The notes below the pieces were generated by a model that did not search any database, was not told the DNA's origin, and saw only the letters and a program-made list of their open reading frames with translations. 64,000 nt of DNA from assembly GCF_009729055.1 (NCBI RefSeq), contig NZ_CP045484.1:2366872-2430871 (forward strand), written 5' to 3'. Both the position numbers and the translations under genes were made by a program. This DNA comes from Sulfurisphaera ohwakuensis. GTDB lineage: Archaea; Thermoproteota; Thermoprotei_A; Sulfolobales; Sulfolobaceae. Positions 19,528-28,772 of this stretch are shown here, in pieces. Each line of letters opens with the position of its first letter. Positions within the stretch are counted from its first letter, which is position 1.

Positions 19528-20544
19528 CTAAATATAATTAGAGATTATACTGAACATTGGTTCAATTATTCTTTCCCTAACGATTTTATAATCTTTCCAC
19601 GTGAAGAGCGATGGTTCTAAATAACAAGCTAAAGCACACTTATTACAAGTCGAATATTTATCCCAATCATACTCATTCCATAATTTAATTATATCAACTT
19701 CCCATGCTTTTTCGCCTCCTTGATATTCATTCAGAACATAACAAGGTAGCACTATTCTTCCTTGAGGGTCAATATTTATCGTTAGCCAAGGTTTACAAAC
19801 CCATGGAATTTCATGAAACCAGCTATTTATTATAGCTTCAAAATATTTCTCGCTTTCAATAATTGGTTTTCCTCTTCTTTTTAGCTCTAAAATTCCTTCT
19901 AATGCTTGTTTTAATTCATCTCTTTTTCTAGGTGATAACTTCTCTGCAGTAGAATAGTCATAAGCGATTTGAATACTTACTGTTACTTTAAGCTTTTCTG
20001 CTAACTCTATCACTTTGAATACCTCGTCTATGTTCTCATTTGTTAGAGTAAAACTAATCGATGTTGGTATTTCTCTTTTCACACTTTCTTTTATTCCTTC
20101 AATGGCCCTCTCAAATGAGCCAGAAATCCCCCTTAGTTTATCATGAATTTCTCCTATCCCGTCTATCGAGACGAATAGATTATCTATGTAATCCTTTATC
20201 TCATTTATCCTATCTTTTAATAGCCAACCGTTAGTTACGAGAGAAGTATAGAATCTTTTGCTTGATTCTTTAAGTATTTCTGGTAAATCTCTTCTTAATA
20301 AAGGTTCACCCCCTTCAAACCCCATAAAGAGTACTCCAGCTCTCTGTAATGCGTCCATCATTTTAACTTCTTCTTCTAATGTTAGTAATTTCTCATCCTT
20401 TCTCCTCCAAAAGGGACACATTCTGCATCTTAAATTACAAGAGTATAATAATTTATGTCCAGCTATTAAGGGTAGTTTTTTCACTCCTCTTCCTTTAACA
20501 AGCCTTAAAAAATTTCCAATTGTCATTGGTTTAATTTTTGCCAT
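19528..20544 (-). CDS. radical SAM/SPASM-like protein
   Basis: About 338 residues. The cluster motif CNLRCRMC lies near residue 41 (CxxxCxxC), with GFEGGEPLLR and VSIDG motifs of the MoaA/SPASM group downstream. The C terminus has WVCKPWLTINIDPQGRIVLPC and then CNKCALAC, ligands for an auxiliary Fe-S cluster. I recall a crenarchaeal/Thermoplasma family of this layout (PTO1314-type) without known reaction. A TTG at 20565 lengthens the frame by 7 codons; the ATG is preferred though no clear ribosome site precedes it. It is the last gene of a minus-strand block with 3-hydroxyacyl-CoA dehydrogenase and a diiron protein. Confidence 0.8.
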   Translation of the reverse strand: MAKIKPMTIGNFLRLVKGRGVKKLPLIAGHKLLYSCNLRCRMCPFWRRKDEKLLTLEEEVKMMDALQRAGVLFMGFEGGEPLLRRDLPEILKESSKRFYTSLVTNGWLLKDRINEIKDYIDNLFVSIDGIGEIHDKLRGISGSFERAIEGIKESVKREIPTSISFTLTNENIDEVFKVIELAEKLKVTVSIQIAYDYSTAEKLSPRKRDELKQALEGILELKRRGKPIIESEKYFEAIINSWFHEIPWVCKPWLTINIDPQGRIVLPCYVLNEYQGGEKAWEVDIIKLWNEYDWDKYSTCNKCALACYLEPSLFTWKDYKIVRERIIEPMFSIISNYI

Positions 20545-20569
20545 ATATTTACTTTGTAGAGGCAACTTA

Positions 20570-21595
20570 TTATTTTATTGATAATTCTCTAGCATAAGTA
20601 AATATTCCTTTTTTCCATCCTAAACCTAATTTTGTAGCTAATTCAATTTCTTCCTCTGTAGAAACATTATTTTTAACTAACCAAATAGCTTCGTTTACAG
20701 CATCTCTAAGTAAGTCTTCTGGTTTTGGCATTCTGTCAGTTTTCCTAATTATTGGTCTTCCGTTGCTCCAATCATAAAATCCTTTTCCTACTTTTGCTCC
20801 ATAATAACCTTTTTCATACAATTCTTTCAGTTTTTCGCAAGCAAAATCAAAGCTTCTTTTTCTAACCTCATTTGAAATTAGATAGTTTGTATCAATTCCA
20901 GTGTAATCGAGCAACTCGAATATTCCCATAGGAAATTCTAGGACGTATCTAGCCAGACTATCTATTTCTTCCACTGTATAATTTTTTAATAATTTACAAG
21001 CAGAAGTAAAAATTCTGAATAAAATCCTATTTACTACAAATCCTATAACGTCTTTTCTTACTGGAATAGGGACTTTTTCAATATTTTTAATTATTTCAAT
21101 CCCTTTAGAAAAAAATGAATCGTCAGTTTTATCCCCTTTAACTACTTCTACTAGCTTCATGAGAACTGGAGGGTTAAAGAAGTGAAGTCCTAAAAATCTC
21201 TGAGGATACTCAACGCTTTGAGCCAATTCAGATATAGGTAAACTACTAGTGTTGGTTGCTATTATTGAATTCCTGCTAACAATCTTACTAACTTGTCTAA
21301 AAACATAGTTTTTTAAGTCTAAATTTTCTGATACTGCTTCTATTACTAACTCAGCATCGGAAATTTGAGATAAATCATTTATTGGTTTTATTCGTGAGAA
21401 GATACTTTCAACATCTGTTATTTTTCCTTTTTCTTTTAATTTGTTAAGAGACCATAGAATGTTTTTTAAACCTTTTTCTAATGCATCTGGATATTTATCG
21501 TGTAAATACACTTCGTTGCCGTAAAGGGAAAAAACTTCTGCTATACCATGACCCATAACTCCTGCTCCTATTACTGCAACTTTCAATTTGGGCAC
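20570..21595 (-). CDS. 3-hydroxyacyl-CoA dehydrogenase
   Basis: A 341-residue NAD-dependent dehydrogenase. N-terminal Rossmann motif AVIGAGVMGHGIAEVF; catalytic elements TNTSSLPISELA and GLHFFNPPVLMKLVEVV; C-terminal dimer domain with GFVVNRILF and the second repeat GKGFYDW. It oxidises L-3-hydroxyacyl-CoA to 3-oxoacyl-CoA. It is a stand-alone enzyme, unlike the hydratase fusions also common in Sulfolobales; hydratases are coded separately at 23.6-25.2 kb. GTG start three bases after the stop of the diiron gene, so translation is probably coupled. Confidence 0.92.
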   Translation of the reverse strand: MPKLKVAVIGAGVMGHGIAEVFSLYGNEVYLHDKYPDALEKGLKNILWSLNKLKEKGKITDVESIFSRIKPINDLSQISDAELVIEAVSENLDLKNYVFRQVSKIVSRNSIIATNTSSLPISELAQSVEYPQRFLGLHFFNPPVLMKLVEVVKGDKTDDSFFSKGIEIIKNIEKVPIPVRKDVIGFVVNRILFRIFTSACKLLKNYTVEEIDSLARYVLEFPMGIFELLDYTGIDTNYLISNEVRKRSFDFACEKLKELYEKGYYGAKVGKGFYDWSNGRPIIRKTDRMPKPEDLLRDAVNEAIWLVKNNVSTEEEIELATKLGLGWKKGIFTYARELSIK

Positions 21596-21598
21596 CGG

Positions 21599-22621
21599 TC
21601 AGAAGACTGGGATAAAATCATCTTCCTTTATGTTTTCTACTATATCTCCAGAGATACCCAATTCTGGCATATCAGGTAATTTTATACCATAATGTTTCAG
21701 AGAAGCCCCAACTCTCAATACTGCATTTCTCCAAGCTTCTTCTTTTTCCTTTAATTCTGGTATATAAAATCCTGCATCTCTGGCTATATCTTCCATTTTC
21801 TGATGAACCTCTATGAACCATGGAGGTAATTTCCAAAAATCTTTTGGCGGAATATAAGTAATAAGAGATAGAAAGACAAAGCCAGCCCTTATTTGTTTAG
21901 TTACTAACTTCTTCCTTTCATCATCCATTTTTTCTGCATTCTGAGACATTATCATGTGAGTAAATGCGTAATGCCTAGTTTCATCTACAGCAGTATTCTT
22001 AAATAATTCTTTAAAGGCATTAATTTTAGCACCTTTTGACATCGTGGTAAATACTGTTGTAGCAGCTGCTTCACCCATCATGAAGGAAGTAAATAAAACA
22101 TCAAATGTATATTTTTTATATGCCTCAAGATAAGCCTTCCAATATCTAGAGCCATTCCACCAAGTCCATAAAACGTTTAATTTAGCTTTCTTTTCTAAAT
22201 CATCCTGTGGTTTAAAATCAAACGGAAATCCTGGGAGTATATTATTTATCGCTAGACCGCACATAATATTATGTCTATTTTCATCGTAAGTTATTGTAGT
22301 TAGTATACCTCTTATAGCAGTATCAAGGTGCTGTTCAAAGGCTTTAATTACAGCATAAGCAAATACTGGAGTAGCGTTATCGAAATTTGAAAGTAACCCC
22401 CACCAGTATGCTATTGCTAATTTTTGTTTTCTATCTAAACCGGATGCAATATCTTTTACCTCTTTCCAATTTATGCTTTCTTCATCCCATTGTTCCCTTT
22501 TTGCTCTTCTATAAAGTTGCCATGCCTTTTCATTATCGAAATTCCATCTTGGTGGATATACATTTTCTGGCGGATAATCAGGCTCTTCTTCAAAATTAAG
22601 ATTGGAGTATTTTGAACTCAT
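21599..22621 (-). CDS. diiron ferritin-fold (R2-like) oxygenase candidate
   Basis: A 340-residue protein with a ferritin-like diiron ligand pattern: Glu in FEQHLDT (about 111), DENRH (ExxH, about 131), Glu in FMMGEAA (about 196), and DETRH (ExxH, about 228). The opening AKREQWDEESINW resembles the start of ribonucleotide reductase R2 and R2-like ligand-binding oxidases. It is not a PaaA-type epoxidase subunit by motif spacing. Its place between beta-oxidation genes suggests oxygenation or desaturation of a CoA thioester or ring substrate. A TTG precedes the ATG; ATG at 22621 sits about 26 nt after the TATA-like atttatata and is preferred. Confidence 0.75.
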   Translation of the reverse strand: MSSKYSNLNFEEEPDYPPENVYPPRWNFDNEKAWQLYRRAKREQWDEESINWKEVKDIASGLDRKQKLAIAYWWGLLSNFDNATPVFAYAVIKAFEQHLDTAIRGILTTITYDENRHNIMCGLAINNILPGFPFDFKPQDDLEKKAKLNVLWTWWNGSRYWKAYLEAYKKYTFDVLFTSFMMGEAAATTVFTTMSKGAKINAFKELFKNTAVDETRHYAFTHMIMSQNAEKMDDERKKLVTKQIRAGFVFLSLITYIPPKDFWKLPPWFIEVHQKMEDIARDAGFYIPELKEKEEAWRNAVLRVGASLKHYGIKLPDMPELGISGDIVENIKEDDFIPVF

Positions 22622-22698
22622 CAAATATATGTTGGAAATATCAATATATAAATTTTAATGGTTCAATTATATGTAACATGTATATCATATATATGAAT

Positions 22699-23601
22699 TT
22701 AAATTAGTCTCACTGACTTATGTACGGCGTCATCCATGATGGCAACGCAATATGAGGCCATTCTTACAAACTCCTTACAAGCTTCTATTGTTGTATTGCA
22801 TTTCTCTTCTATCATTTTCATATTTCTTCTTATTTGCTGAATATCTGAAAGGTTCTCCGTCATAAACATTGATGTAGCACTTGTAAACATTGAAATAAGA
22901 GTATCGATCAGTTCAGTACTGGGTATGGATTTTTCATCAGTCAACATTAGAAATGTTCTTAGATGCGAAATTAAACGTCCTAGATCTCTCATAAATATGG
23001 CATACAGAATTATATCCTTAAAGGGTAAGCCGAAATTATATAAGTCGTCTAGTTGGACTCCTATTGCTATATTCCTTATAATTACTCTATAATCTTTCAT
23101 TAATATATCACAACGGGTTATGAGATCTTCCTTAATCTCTTTATCGAACTTTCCTAGTACTCTCAGATCATATAATAATTTCCTTATCTTGTCTACGAAT
23201 GAGGAAACCAAACCATTAAGGTCAGTTGATACTGGTAAATTGACTTTAAATACAATCTTATTAAATGTCTCATCTTCTATTTCTAATCCTGCGTGAGTAA
23301 GTTGAAGCTCCCTTAATGCTTTTTTAACTTCTTGGCTCATTACATTATCGGACTTTACAATTATCTTCTCTATCCCTTGCATGTAATAGACTGATATTAA
23401 ATAGAGAGTTTCGTTAAGATCTCGTAAAATAATTTCTCTCTCATTATTTATTTTTCTCTCTGGTTTTATCTTTAAACCATCATATATCTCATAAACTTTA
23501 AGTTCACTTTTTACATCCAATCCGTTTTTCCTAACCCATTCGCTAGGGAGAGATATTATATAACTTCCTCCCTTAATTTTTTGGAGTCTTCTAGTGCTCA
23601 T
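22699..23601 (-). CDS. AbrB/PhoU-domain regulator
   Basis: A 300-residue protein in two parts. The N-terminal ~50 residues are an AbrB/SpoVT-type swapped-hairpin DNA-binding domain (MSTRRLQKIKGGSYIISLPSEWV). The rest is two PhoU-like three-helix repeats. Archaeal proteins of this build are annotated as phosphate uptake regulators. The frame opens at TTG (23622), but the ATG at 23601 lies about the right distance after a TATA-like aatttatac (about 23630-23638). It stands between the diiron gene and the crotonase genes and could regulate them; that is inference. Confidence 0.85.
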   Translation of the reverse strand: MSTRRLQKIKGGSYIISLPSEWVRKNGLDVKSELKVYEIYDGLKIKPERKINNEREIILRDLNETLYLISVYYMQGIEKIIVKSDNVMSQEVKKALRELQLTHAGLEIEDETFNKIVFKVNLPVSTDLNGLVSSFVDKIRKLLYDLRVLGKFDKEIKEDLITRCDILMKDYRVIIRNIAIGVQLDDLYNFGLPFKDIILYAIFMRDLGRLISHLRTFLMLTDEKSIPSTELIDTLISMFTSATSMFMTENLSDIQQIRRNMKMIEEKCNTTIEACKEFVRMASYCVAIMDDAVHKSVRLI

Positions 23602-23657
23602 ATTTATACGTATATATTCCAAAATAAAAAAGTATAAATTATTTTCTCTTGTTCATA

Positions 23658-24425
23658 TTATGTTTTCCAATTAGGTTTCCTCTTCTCTATAAATGCCTTC
23701 ATACCTTCCTTACCATCCTCACTGGTTAAAGCAACATAGAAGTTCCTTCTCTCAATATCTAATCCTTGTTGCAAATTAGTCTCTAAAGCCTTATTTACAG
23801 CCTCTTTGCCTAATTCTACTGCAAACGGAGACTTAGAAGCAATCTCTTTTGCTAACCTAATTGCCTCATCAAGTAAAGCCTCATCTGGAACAACTTTAAT
23901 AACTAGACCCCTTCTATAAGCTTCCCATGCTGAGATTAATCTCCCAGTTAGTACCATTTCCATGCCCTTATACTTTCCTACAGTCCTAGTTAATCTCTGA
24001 GTCCCACCAGCACCTGGAATTATGCCAAGGTTTATTTCCGGCTGACCTAACATAGCACTTTCAGCAGCAATTATAATATCGCATGCCATTGCTAACTCTA
24101 AACCTCCACCCACAGTTAATCCGTTAAGTGCAGCAATAACTGGTTTTCTGAATGTCCTTAATCTCTCCCACATAGGTGCATGGCCAACTCTAACTACATC
24201 CTCAACTTTCATATTAGCCATTTCGTTAACATCCGCACCGGCGCAAAATGCTCTACCACTCCCAGTAATTATTACTACCTTAATATTCTTATTATTCTCG
24301 AGCTCATTAAATACGTTAACAAAATCCCATACCATTTCCATATTTAAAGCGTTTAACTTATCTGGTCTATTGAGTCTAACTATTGCTATATTATCCACAA
24401 TCTCGTATAATACGGTACTAGGCAT
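23658..24425 (-). CDS. enoyl-CoA hydratase
   Basis: A 255-residue crotonase-family enzyme. Both catalytic glutamates of true hydratases are present: GGGLELAMACD and GQPEINLGIIPGAGGTQRL; the oxyanion-hole loop is AFCAGADVNEM. It adds water to a trans-2-enoyl-CoA. In this order a 3-hydroxypropionyl-CoA dehydratase role in carbon fixation is also conceivable but the neighbours favour beta-oxidation. ATG at 24425 follows one base after the upstream stop, with a GGTGAG ribosome site formed by the last codons of that gene; GTG at 24434 is the alternative. Confidence 0.92.
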   Translation of the reverse strand: MPSTVLYEIVDNIAIVRLNRPDKLNALNMEMVWDFVNVFNELENNKNIKVVIITGSGRAFCAGADVNEMANMKVEDVVRVGHAPMWERLRTFRKPVIAALNGLTVGGGLELAMACDIIIAAESAMLGQPEINLGIIPGAGGTQRLTRTVGKYKGMEMVLTGRLISAWEAYRRGLVIKVVPDEALLDEAIRLAKEIASKSPFAVELGKEAVNKALETNLQQGLDIERRNFYVALTSEDGKEGMKAFIEKRKPNWKT

Positions 24426-24426
24426 T

Positions 24427-25179
24427 CTACTCACCCTTAAACTGTGGTTTTCTCTTTTCTAAGAAAGCAGTTATTCCCTCCTTAAAATCATGTGTTTTCC
24501 CTAAAGCCCCTTGCATTGCTGCTTCATAATCGAGAAATTCCTCTAGATCTTGATAAAGTACTCTATTAATTAACCTTTTACTAGCAGAAAATGATTTAAA
24601 AGGACCATTAGAAATTTCCTCAGCTCTCTTCAATGCTTCTGACAGAGGATCATCAACAATCTCAAATCCAAGATCTCTCGCAATTTCAGCATTAAATTCC
24701 CCTCCAGTTAAAATGTATTTTTCGAACTTCACTCCTCCCAGTCTTAACATCATTAAGGCTAAACCACTATCTGGGGCTAAACCTATATTATGGAAAGCCA
24801 TTACGAATCTTGAATCTTTTGAAGCAAACCTAATATCGGTAGCTAATGCTAGACTTAATCCAGCTCCGGCAACAACGCCCCTTACTGCTGAAATAAATAT
24901 CTTGTTCGAAAATCTAACTTCCTTAATTATTTGGTAAAATGAATTTCTTAGATCTTCCGCTAAATCTTCTGCTATACTTGAAATATCTGCTCCAACTGAA
25001 AATGCCCTCCCACTCCCAGTGATTACAGCAACTCTCTTCTTAGGATCCCTATTAAAATCCCTTAAAGCCTTTATCAGTTGGTTTCTCAAATCAAGATTCA
25101 TCGCATTTAGTTTATCTGGTCTATTTAGAGTTATTACTGAGATGTTCCCTCTATCCTCAACTAAAATTTCGTTTGCCAC
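24427..25179 (-). CDS. PaaG-like enoyl-CoA isomerase/hydratase homologue
   Basis: A 250-residue crotonase-family protein. The first hydratase glutamate is replaced (AGAGLSLALATD) and the second region reads MAFHNIGLAPDSG, matching the PaaG-type isomerase pattern with a catalytic Asp (PDSG). PaaG converts ring-epoxide CoA thioesters to oxepin forms or shifts double bonds. GTG start about 26 nt after a TATA-like gttttataa, so it is leaderless and first in the two-gene crotonase operon. Together with a PaaK-like ligase and thiolase nearby it suggests aromatic or branched acyl-CoA breakdown. Confidence 0.85.
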   Translation of the reverse strand: MANEILVEDRGNISVITLNRPDKLNAMNLDLRNQLIKALRDFNRDPKKRVAVITGSGRAFSVGADISSIAEDLAEDLRNSFYQIIKEVRFSNKIFISAVRGVVAGAGLSLALATDIRFASKDSRFVMAFHNIGLAPDSGLALMMLRLGGVKFEKYILTGGEFNAEIARDLGFEIVDDPLSEALKRAEEISNGPFKSFSASKRLINRVLYQDLEEFLDYEAAMQGALGKTHDFKEGITAFLEKRKPQFKGE

Positions 25180-25325
25180 ATGTCATTTATTTAAAAGGAA
25201 TTATAAAACTCTTACGGATAAAAATCAGACTAATTTTATTTTTCTTACATTTTACATATATATTCTTTGTTTAAGCAATATTGGACAAATGATAACATTT
25301 AATTTAATATCATTATACAAGAGTA

Positions 25326-25336
25326 AGATATATAAG
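25326..25336 (+). promoter_or_regulatory. TATA box of thiolase operon
   Basis: The sequence agatatataag is centred about 27 nt before the GTG at 25360, placing transcription start at the initiator codon (leaderless). Confidence 0.55.
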
Positions 25337-25359
25337 TCATTTAAACAATTTATATTGAT

Positions 25360-26523
25360 GTGAATAGGAAAGTAGCCGTTATAGGGGTAGGGAATTCCAA
25401 GTTTGGAAAAAGGGATGATGTAACTATAAAGGAATTAGCTTGGGAATCAGTCAAGGAAGCTTTGGAAGACTCAGATTTGACTCAGAAAGATATTGATATA
25501 ACTGTAATTGGGAGTACAGCATACAGGGGGACAGAGATCTATCCTGCTCCTCCAGTTTCTGAATACTGTGGATTAGTTGGTAAAAGTCCAATAAGAGTTG
25601 AAGCAGCTTGTGCTACTGGAAGTTCTGCGGCTTTTACTGCTATTAATTTAATTGCATCTGGTTTAGCTGATATAGTAATGGCTATTGGAGTAGATAAAAT
25701 GACAGAAGTAGATACATCTACCTCACTGGCAATTGGAGGACGAGGAGGAAACTATTATTGGGAATTTCATATGTATGGTACTACATTTCCTACTTATTAC
25801 GCTTTATATGCAACTAGACATATGGCTTTATTTGGAACTACAGAAGAGGATATGGCATTAGCATCAGTAAAAGCCCATAAATATGCTTCATTAAATGAAA
25901 AAGCACATTTCAGGAATAAAATTACAGTAGAAGACGTGTTAAAATCCAGAGTGATATCATGGCCAATAAAATTATTAGATTCTTCTCCAATTAGTGATGG
26001 TTCTGCAACAGTTATATTTGCGTCAGAGGAAAAGGTAAGAGAATTAAAAATTGATACTCCTATATGGGTTAAGGGAGTTGGCTATAGTAGCGATACTTCT
26101 TATATTGCCGCAAGAGGTGAGTGGGTGGGTTTAGAAGCTGCAAGAGACGCTGCGGCAAAAGCTTATAAAATGGCTAAGATATCTCCGTTAGATATTGAAT
26201 ATGCAACTGTTCATGATTGTTTCTCAATTGCTGAAATTATGGCTTACGAGGATTTAGGCTTTGTTGAAAAGGGTAAGGGAGCTGAGTTGTTGAGAGAGGG
26301 ACAAACAGAAAAAGATGGTAAAGTTGCTGTAAACTTGTTTGGTGGTTTAAAAGCTAAAGGTCATCCTTTAGGTGCAACCGGTTTATCCATGATTTATGAA
26401 GTTACAAAACAATTAAGGGAAGAAGCGGGGCCGGTACAACATTCTTTCAAAAGATATGTTGCTTTAACTCATAACGTTGGTGGTACAGGTCATTACGCTT
26501 ACGTCATGATATTTAATAGGTGA
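25360..26523 (+). CDS. thiolase (SCP-x type acetyl-CoA C-acyltransferase)
   Basis: A 387-residue thiolase-fold enzyme. Nucleophilic Cys in VEAACATGSSAA (about residue 86), HDCFSIAEI (about 288), and KAKGHPLGATG (about 335) with the final NVGGTGHYAYV block. Such archaeal thiolases work together with a DUF35 partner, which is exactly the next gene (5-nt gap). It would cleave 3-oxoacyl-CoA or condense acyl-CoAs. GTG start; an ATG two bases upstream is out of frame and stops at once. Confidence 0.9.
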   Translation: MNRKVAVIGVGNSKFGKRDDVTIKELAWESVKEALEDSDLTQKDIDITVIGSTAYRGTEIYPAPPVSEYCGLVGKSPIRVEAACATGSSAAFTAINLIASGLADIVMAIGVDKMTEVDTSTSLAIGGRGGNYYWEFHMYGTTFPTYYALYATRHMALFGTTEEDMALASVKAHKYASLNEKAHFRNKITVEDVLKSRVISWPIKLLDSSPISDGSATVIFASEEKVRELKIDTPIWVKGVGYSSDTSYIAARGEWVGLEAARDAAAKAYKMAKISPLDIEYATVHDCFSIAEIMAYEDLGFVEKGKGAELLREGQTEKDGKVAVNLFGGLKAKGHPLGATGLSMIYEVTKQLREEAGPVQHSFKRYVALTHNVGGTGHYAYVMIFNR

Positions 26524-26528
26524 TATAA

Positions 26529-26915
26529 ATGGATGGAATACCCCTTCTCTTTAAATATACTGTTCCAGATAAACTATATGAAAAATTCTGGGAAGGACTA
26601 AAGAAAGGTGAAATTTATACTACAAAGTGTAAGAAATGTGGTACACTGTATTATCCTCCGAGGAAGGATTGTGAGAAATGTATGTCCTCAGATATGGAGT
26701 GGGTTAAACTTAGCAATGAGGGCATACTTATGACTTATAGTATTGTTAAGCAGAAGCCCCAAGGGTTTGAGAATTACAGTGATTACATAGTAGGGATTGC
26801 AAGAAATTCTGATGGTGTAAATCTAATGTGTTGGGTTAAAGGTGAAGCAAAGGTTGGTAAAAAAGTCAGATTAACAACAGACGGCCAAAGGGTTATTTGT
26901 GAGGTGATAGAATGA
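26529..26915 (+). CDS. DUF35 Zn-ribbon/OB-fold thiolase partner
   Basis: A 128-residue protein with a rubredoxin-like zinc ribbon CKKCGTLYYPPRKDCEKC near residue 36 and a C-terminal OB fold. In archaea DUF35 proteins bridge thiolase and HMG-CoA synthase or act as acyl-CoA shuttles. It is coupled to the ligase gene by a 4-bp ATGA overlap. Confidence 0.9.
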   Translation: MDGIPLLFKYTVPDKLYEKFWEGLKKGEIYTTKCKKCGTLYYPPRKDCEKCMSSDMEWVKLSNEGILMTYSIVKQKPQGFENYSDYIVGIARNSDGVNLMCWVKGEAKVGKKVRLTTDGQRVICEVIE

Positions 26916-28201
26916 TTCTATATGATGAGACGGATCCAAAAGCATTAACAAAAGATGAAATAAAAGTAGTACAACAATTTAGATTTAGAAGGATGATAAA
27001 AAGAGTATTAGAAAATAGTCCATTTTATCGCAAAGTAATAAAAGAAAAAGGGCTAACAGTTGATGATATTAAAACTCCAGACGATTTAGTGAAGTTACCT
27101 TTTACGACTAAAGATGATTTAAGAAAATATGCATATCCTTATGGTGGTGATTTCTTAACAGTTCCTTTAAGTGAAATTGTAGGATGGCATATGACAAGCG
27201 GTACCACTGGTGTTCCTACAGTGGGTGCTTATACAAAGAGTGATATTGAATTATGGGCAAATTTAGTCGCTAGGTCTTTAAGAACTGCGGGTGTTACTAA
27301 GGATGATATAATTGCTAATGTATACGGATATGGGTTATTCACTGGTGGTTTAGGATTACATATTGGTGCTCAGAAGATAGGGGCTAAAGTTATTCCATGG
27401 AGTACCGGGAGAACTGAGGCATTAGTTAAAACACTTAAAGAGTTTAAGGTAACAGTAATTACGGGAACACCATCTTACGAGCTTTATATTGCTGAAAAAA
27501 TTAGAGAAGCGGGAATAGATCCTGAAAAGGACTTAGACTTAAGACTAGCTATACCGGGAGCTGAAGCCATGACTAGTGAAATGTTAAGTAGAATAGAGAA
27601 AGAACTAGGCTTAAAAGCTAGAGGTGGAGGAGCAAGGGAGATTTATGGGCTAACTGAAGCTATTGGTCCAGGTGTTGCACAAGAATGCCCAGAAGATGGG
27701 CATAGTAAAATGCATATATGGACAGACCACTTTTATGTAGAGATAATAGACCCAGAGACTGGTGAAAGAGTAGATGAAGGAGAAGAAGGGGAATTGGTCA
27801 TTACACATCTAACGAGAGAGGGTATGCCGTTAATTCGTTATAGGACTAGGGATATCACAAAACTTGAGGAGAGCGAAGACGATATACCTTATCCGACAGT
27901 CTCAATAATTAAAGGAAGAGTTGATGATGTTATATTCTATAAAGGTGTCAAAATTTATCCTACTGCTATCAATGAAGTTATTATGCATTATCCAGAGATT
28001 AAAGAATATAAGATAATAATTACAAGAGAACCTGCAAAGTTTGAAATCTTGGTTGAAACGGATAAACCTTCCGAAGAATTAAGAAGGAAACTAGCTGCGG
28101 AAATTCAAGGGGTGGCTTTTGCTACTCCAGAGATACAGTTCGTCTCTCCCAATACTTTACCAAGATGGGAAGGGAAATCAAAGAGAGTTGAAATCAAGTG
28201 A
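26912..28201 (+). CDS. phenylacetate-CoA ligase-like AMP-forming enzyme
   Basis: A 429-residue adenylate-forming enzyme of the PaaK family: P-loop-like HMTSGTTGVPTVG (about residue 93), core YGLTEAIGPG (about 249), RYRTRDIT (about 313), and a C-terminal lid with KGRVDDVI. It activates an aromatic or other carboxylic acid to its CoA thioester. Its position directly behind thiolase and DUF35 and opposite the PaaG-like gene supports an aromatic acid pathway; substrate not readable. Confidence 0.88.
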   Translation: MILYDETDPKALTKDEIKVVQQFRFRRMIKRVLENSPFYRKVIKEKGLTVDDIKTPDDLVKLPFTTKDDLRKYAYPYGGDFLTVPLSEIVGWHMTSGTTGVPTVGAYTKSDIELWANLVARSLRTAGVTKDDIIANVYGYGLFTGGLGLHIGAQKIGAKVIPWSTGRTEALVKTLKEFKVTVITGTPSYELYIAEKIREAGIDPEKDLDLRLAIPGAEAMTSEMLSRIEKELGLKARGGGAREIYGLTEAIGPGVAQECPEDGHSKMHIWTDHFYVEIIDPETGERVDEGEEGELVITHLTREGMPLIRYRTRDITKLEESEDDIPYPTVSIIKGRVDDVIFYKGVKIYPTAINEVIMHYPEIKEYKIIITREPAKFEILVETDKPSEELRRKLAAEIQGVAFATPEIQFVSPNTLPRWEGKSKRVEIK

Positions 28202-28395
28202 ATAGTAGTTTAAGAATTTTTCCCTTACAATAAAAATTTACAATATTTACTCAGAACTAATAAATATTTTTAGATTTAAAGTTCTTAGTCTTATCACTTA
28301 TTATAAATAAATTTTCAGTTAATAAGACAATATTTCGTAAATACTTTTAACGTAACGTAAAAATATACGATTTTCCTAAATAAATGCTAAGTGAG

Positions 28396-28671
28396 TTAGA
28401 AAAGTAATGTAAAGTTATTTATTACTGCAAAGGCCATCATAGCCATTACTATGAGTACTGGTAAGATATATCCTTTTTTCAGAAGAATATAAGATAATAC
28501 TATAACACTAATTTTCAGAATAGTCATTGTAATAAACATCTCACTTCCGAAGGATAAAAGGAAAATGTTATCTTCAGCTAAACCCTTACTAATCCCAACA
28601 TATGTTGTCAAAATGTCAAGCGAGGAAAAGATCGTAAGTAATGACATTAGTAATGGTTTTTCAATCCTCAT
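28396..28671 (-). CDS. small DUF5658-like membrane protein
   Basis: A 91-residue protein with three predicted spans. The segment SLDILTTYVGISKGLAEDN is typical of the DUF5658 family (conserved D-TT-G-E-N). Function unknown. It stands alone between the ligase operon terminus and another membrane protein. Confidence 0.6.
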   Translation of the reverse strand: MRIEKPLLMSLLTIFSSLDILTTYVGISKGLAEDNIFLLSFGSEMFITMTILKISVIVLSYILLKKGYILPVLIVMAMMAFAVINNFTLLF

Positions 28672-28772
28672 ATGCTAATATTTACTTTTCATAAATTTAA
28701 ATTGCTATTGTTTAAATCTAAAAAATTACGTGCATTTATGTTATAAAGCATACATATATATTCTTTTGAAAA

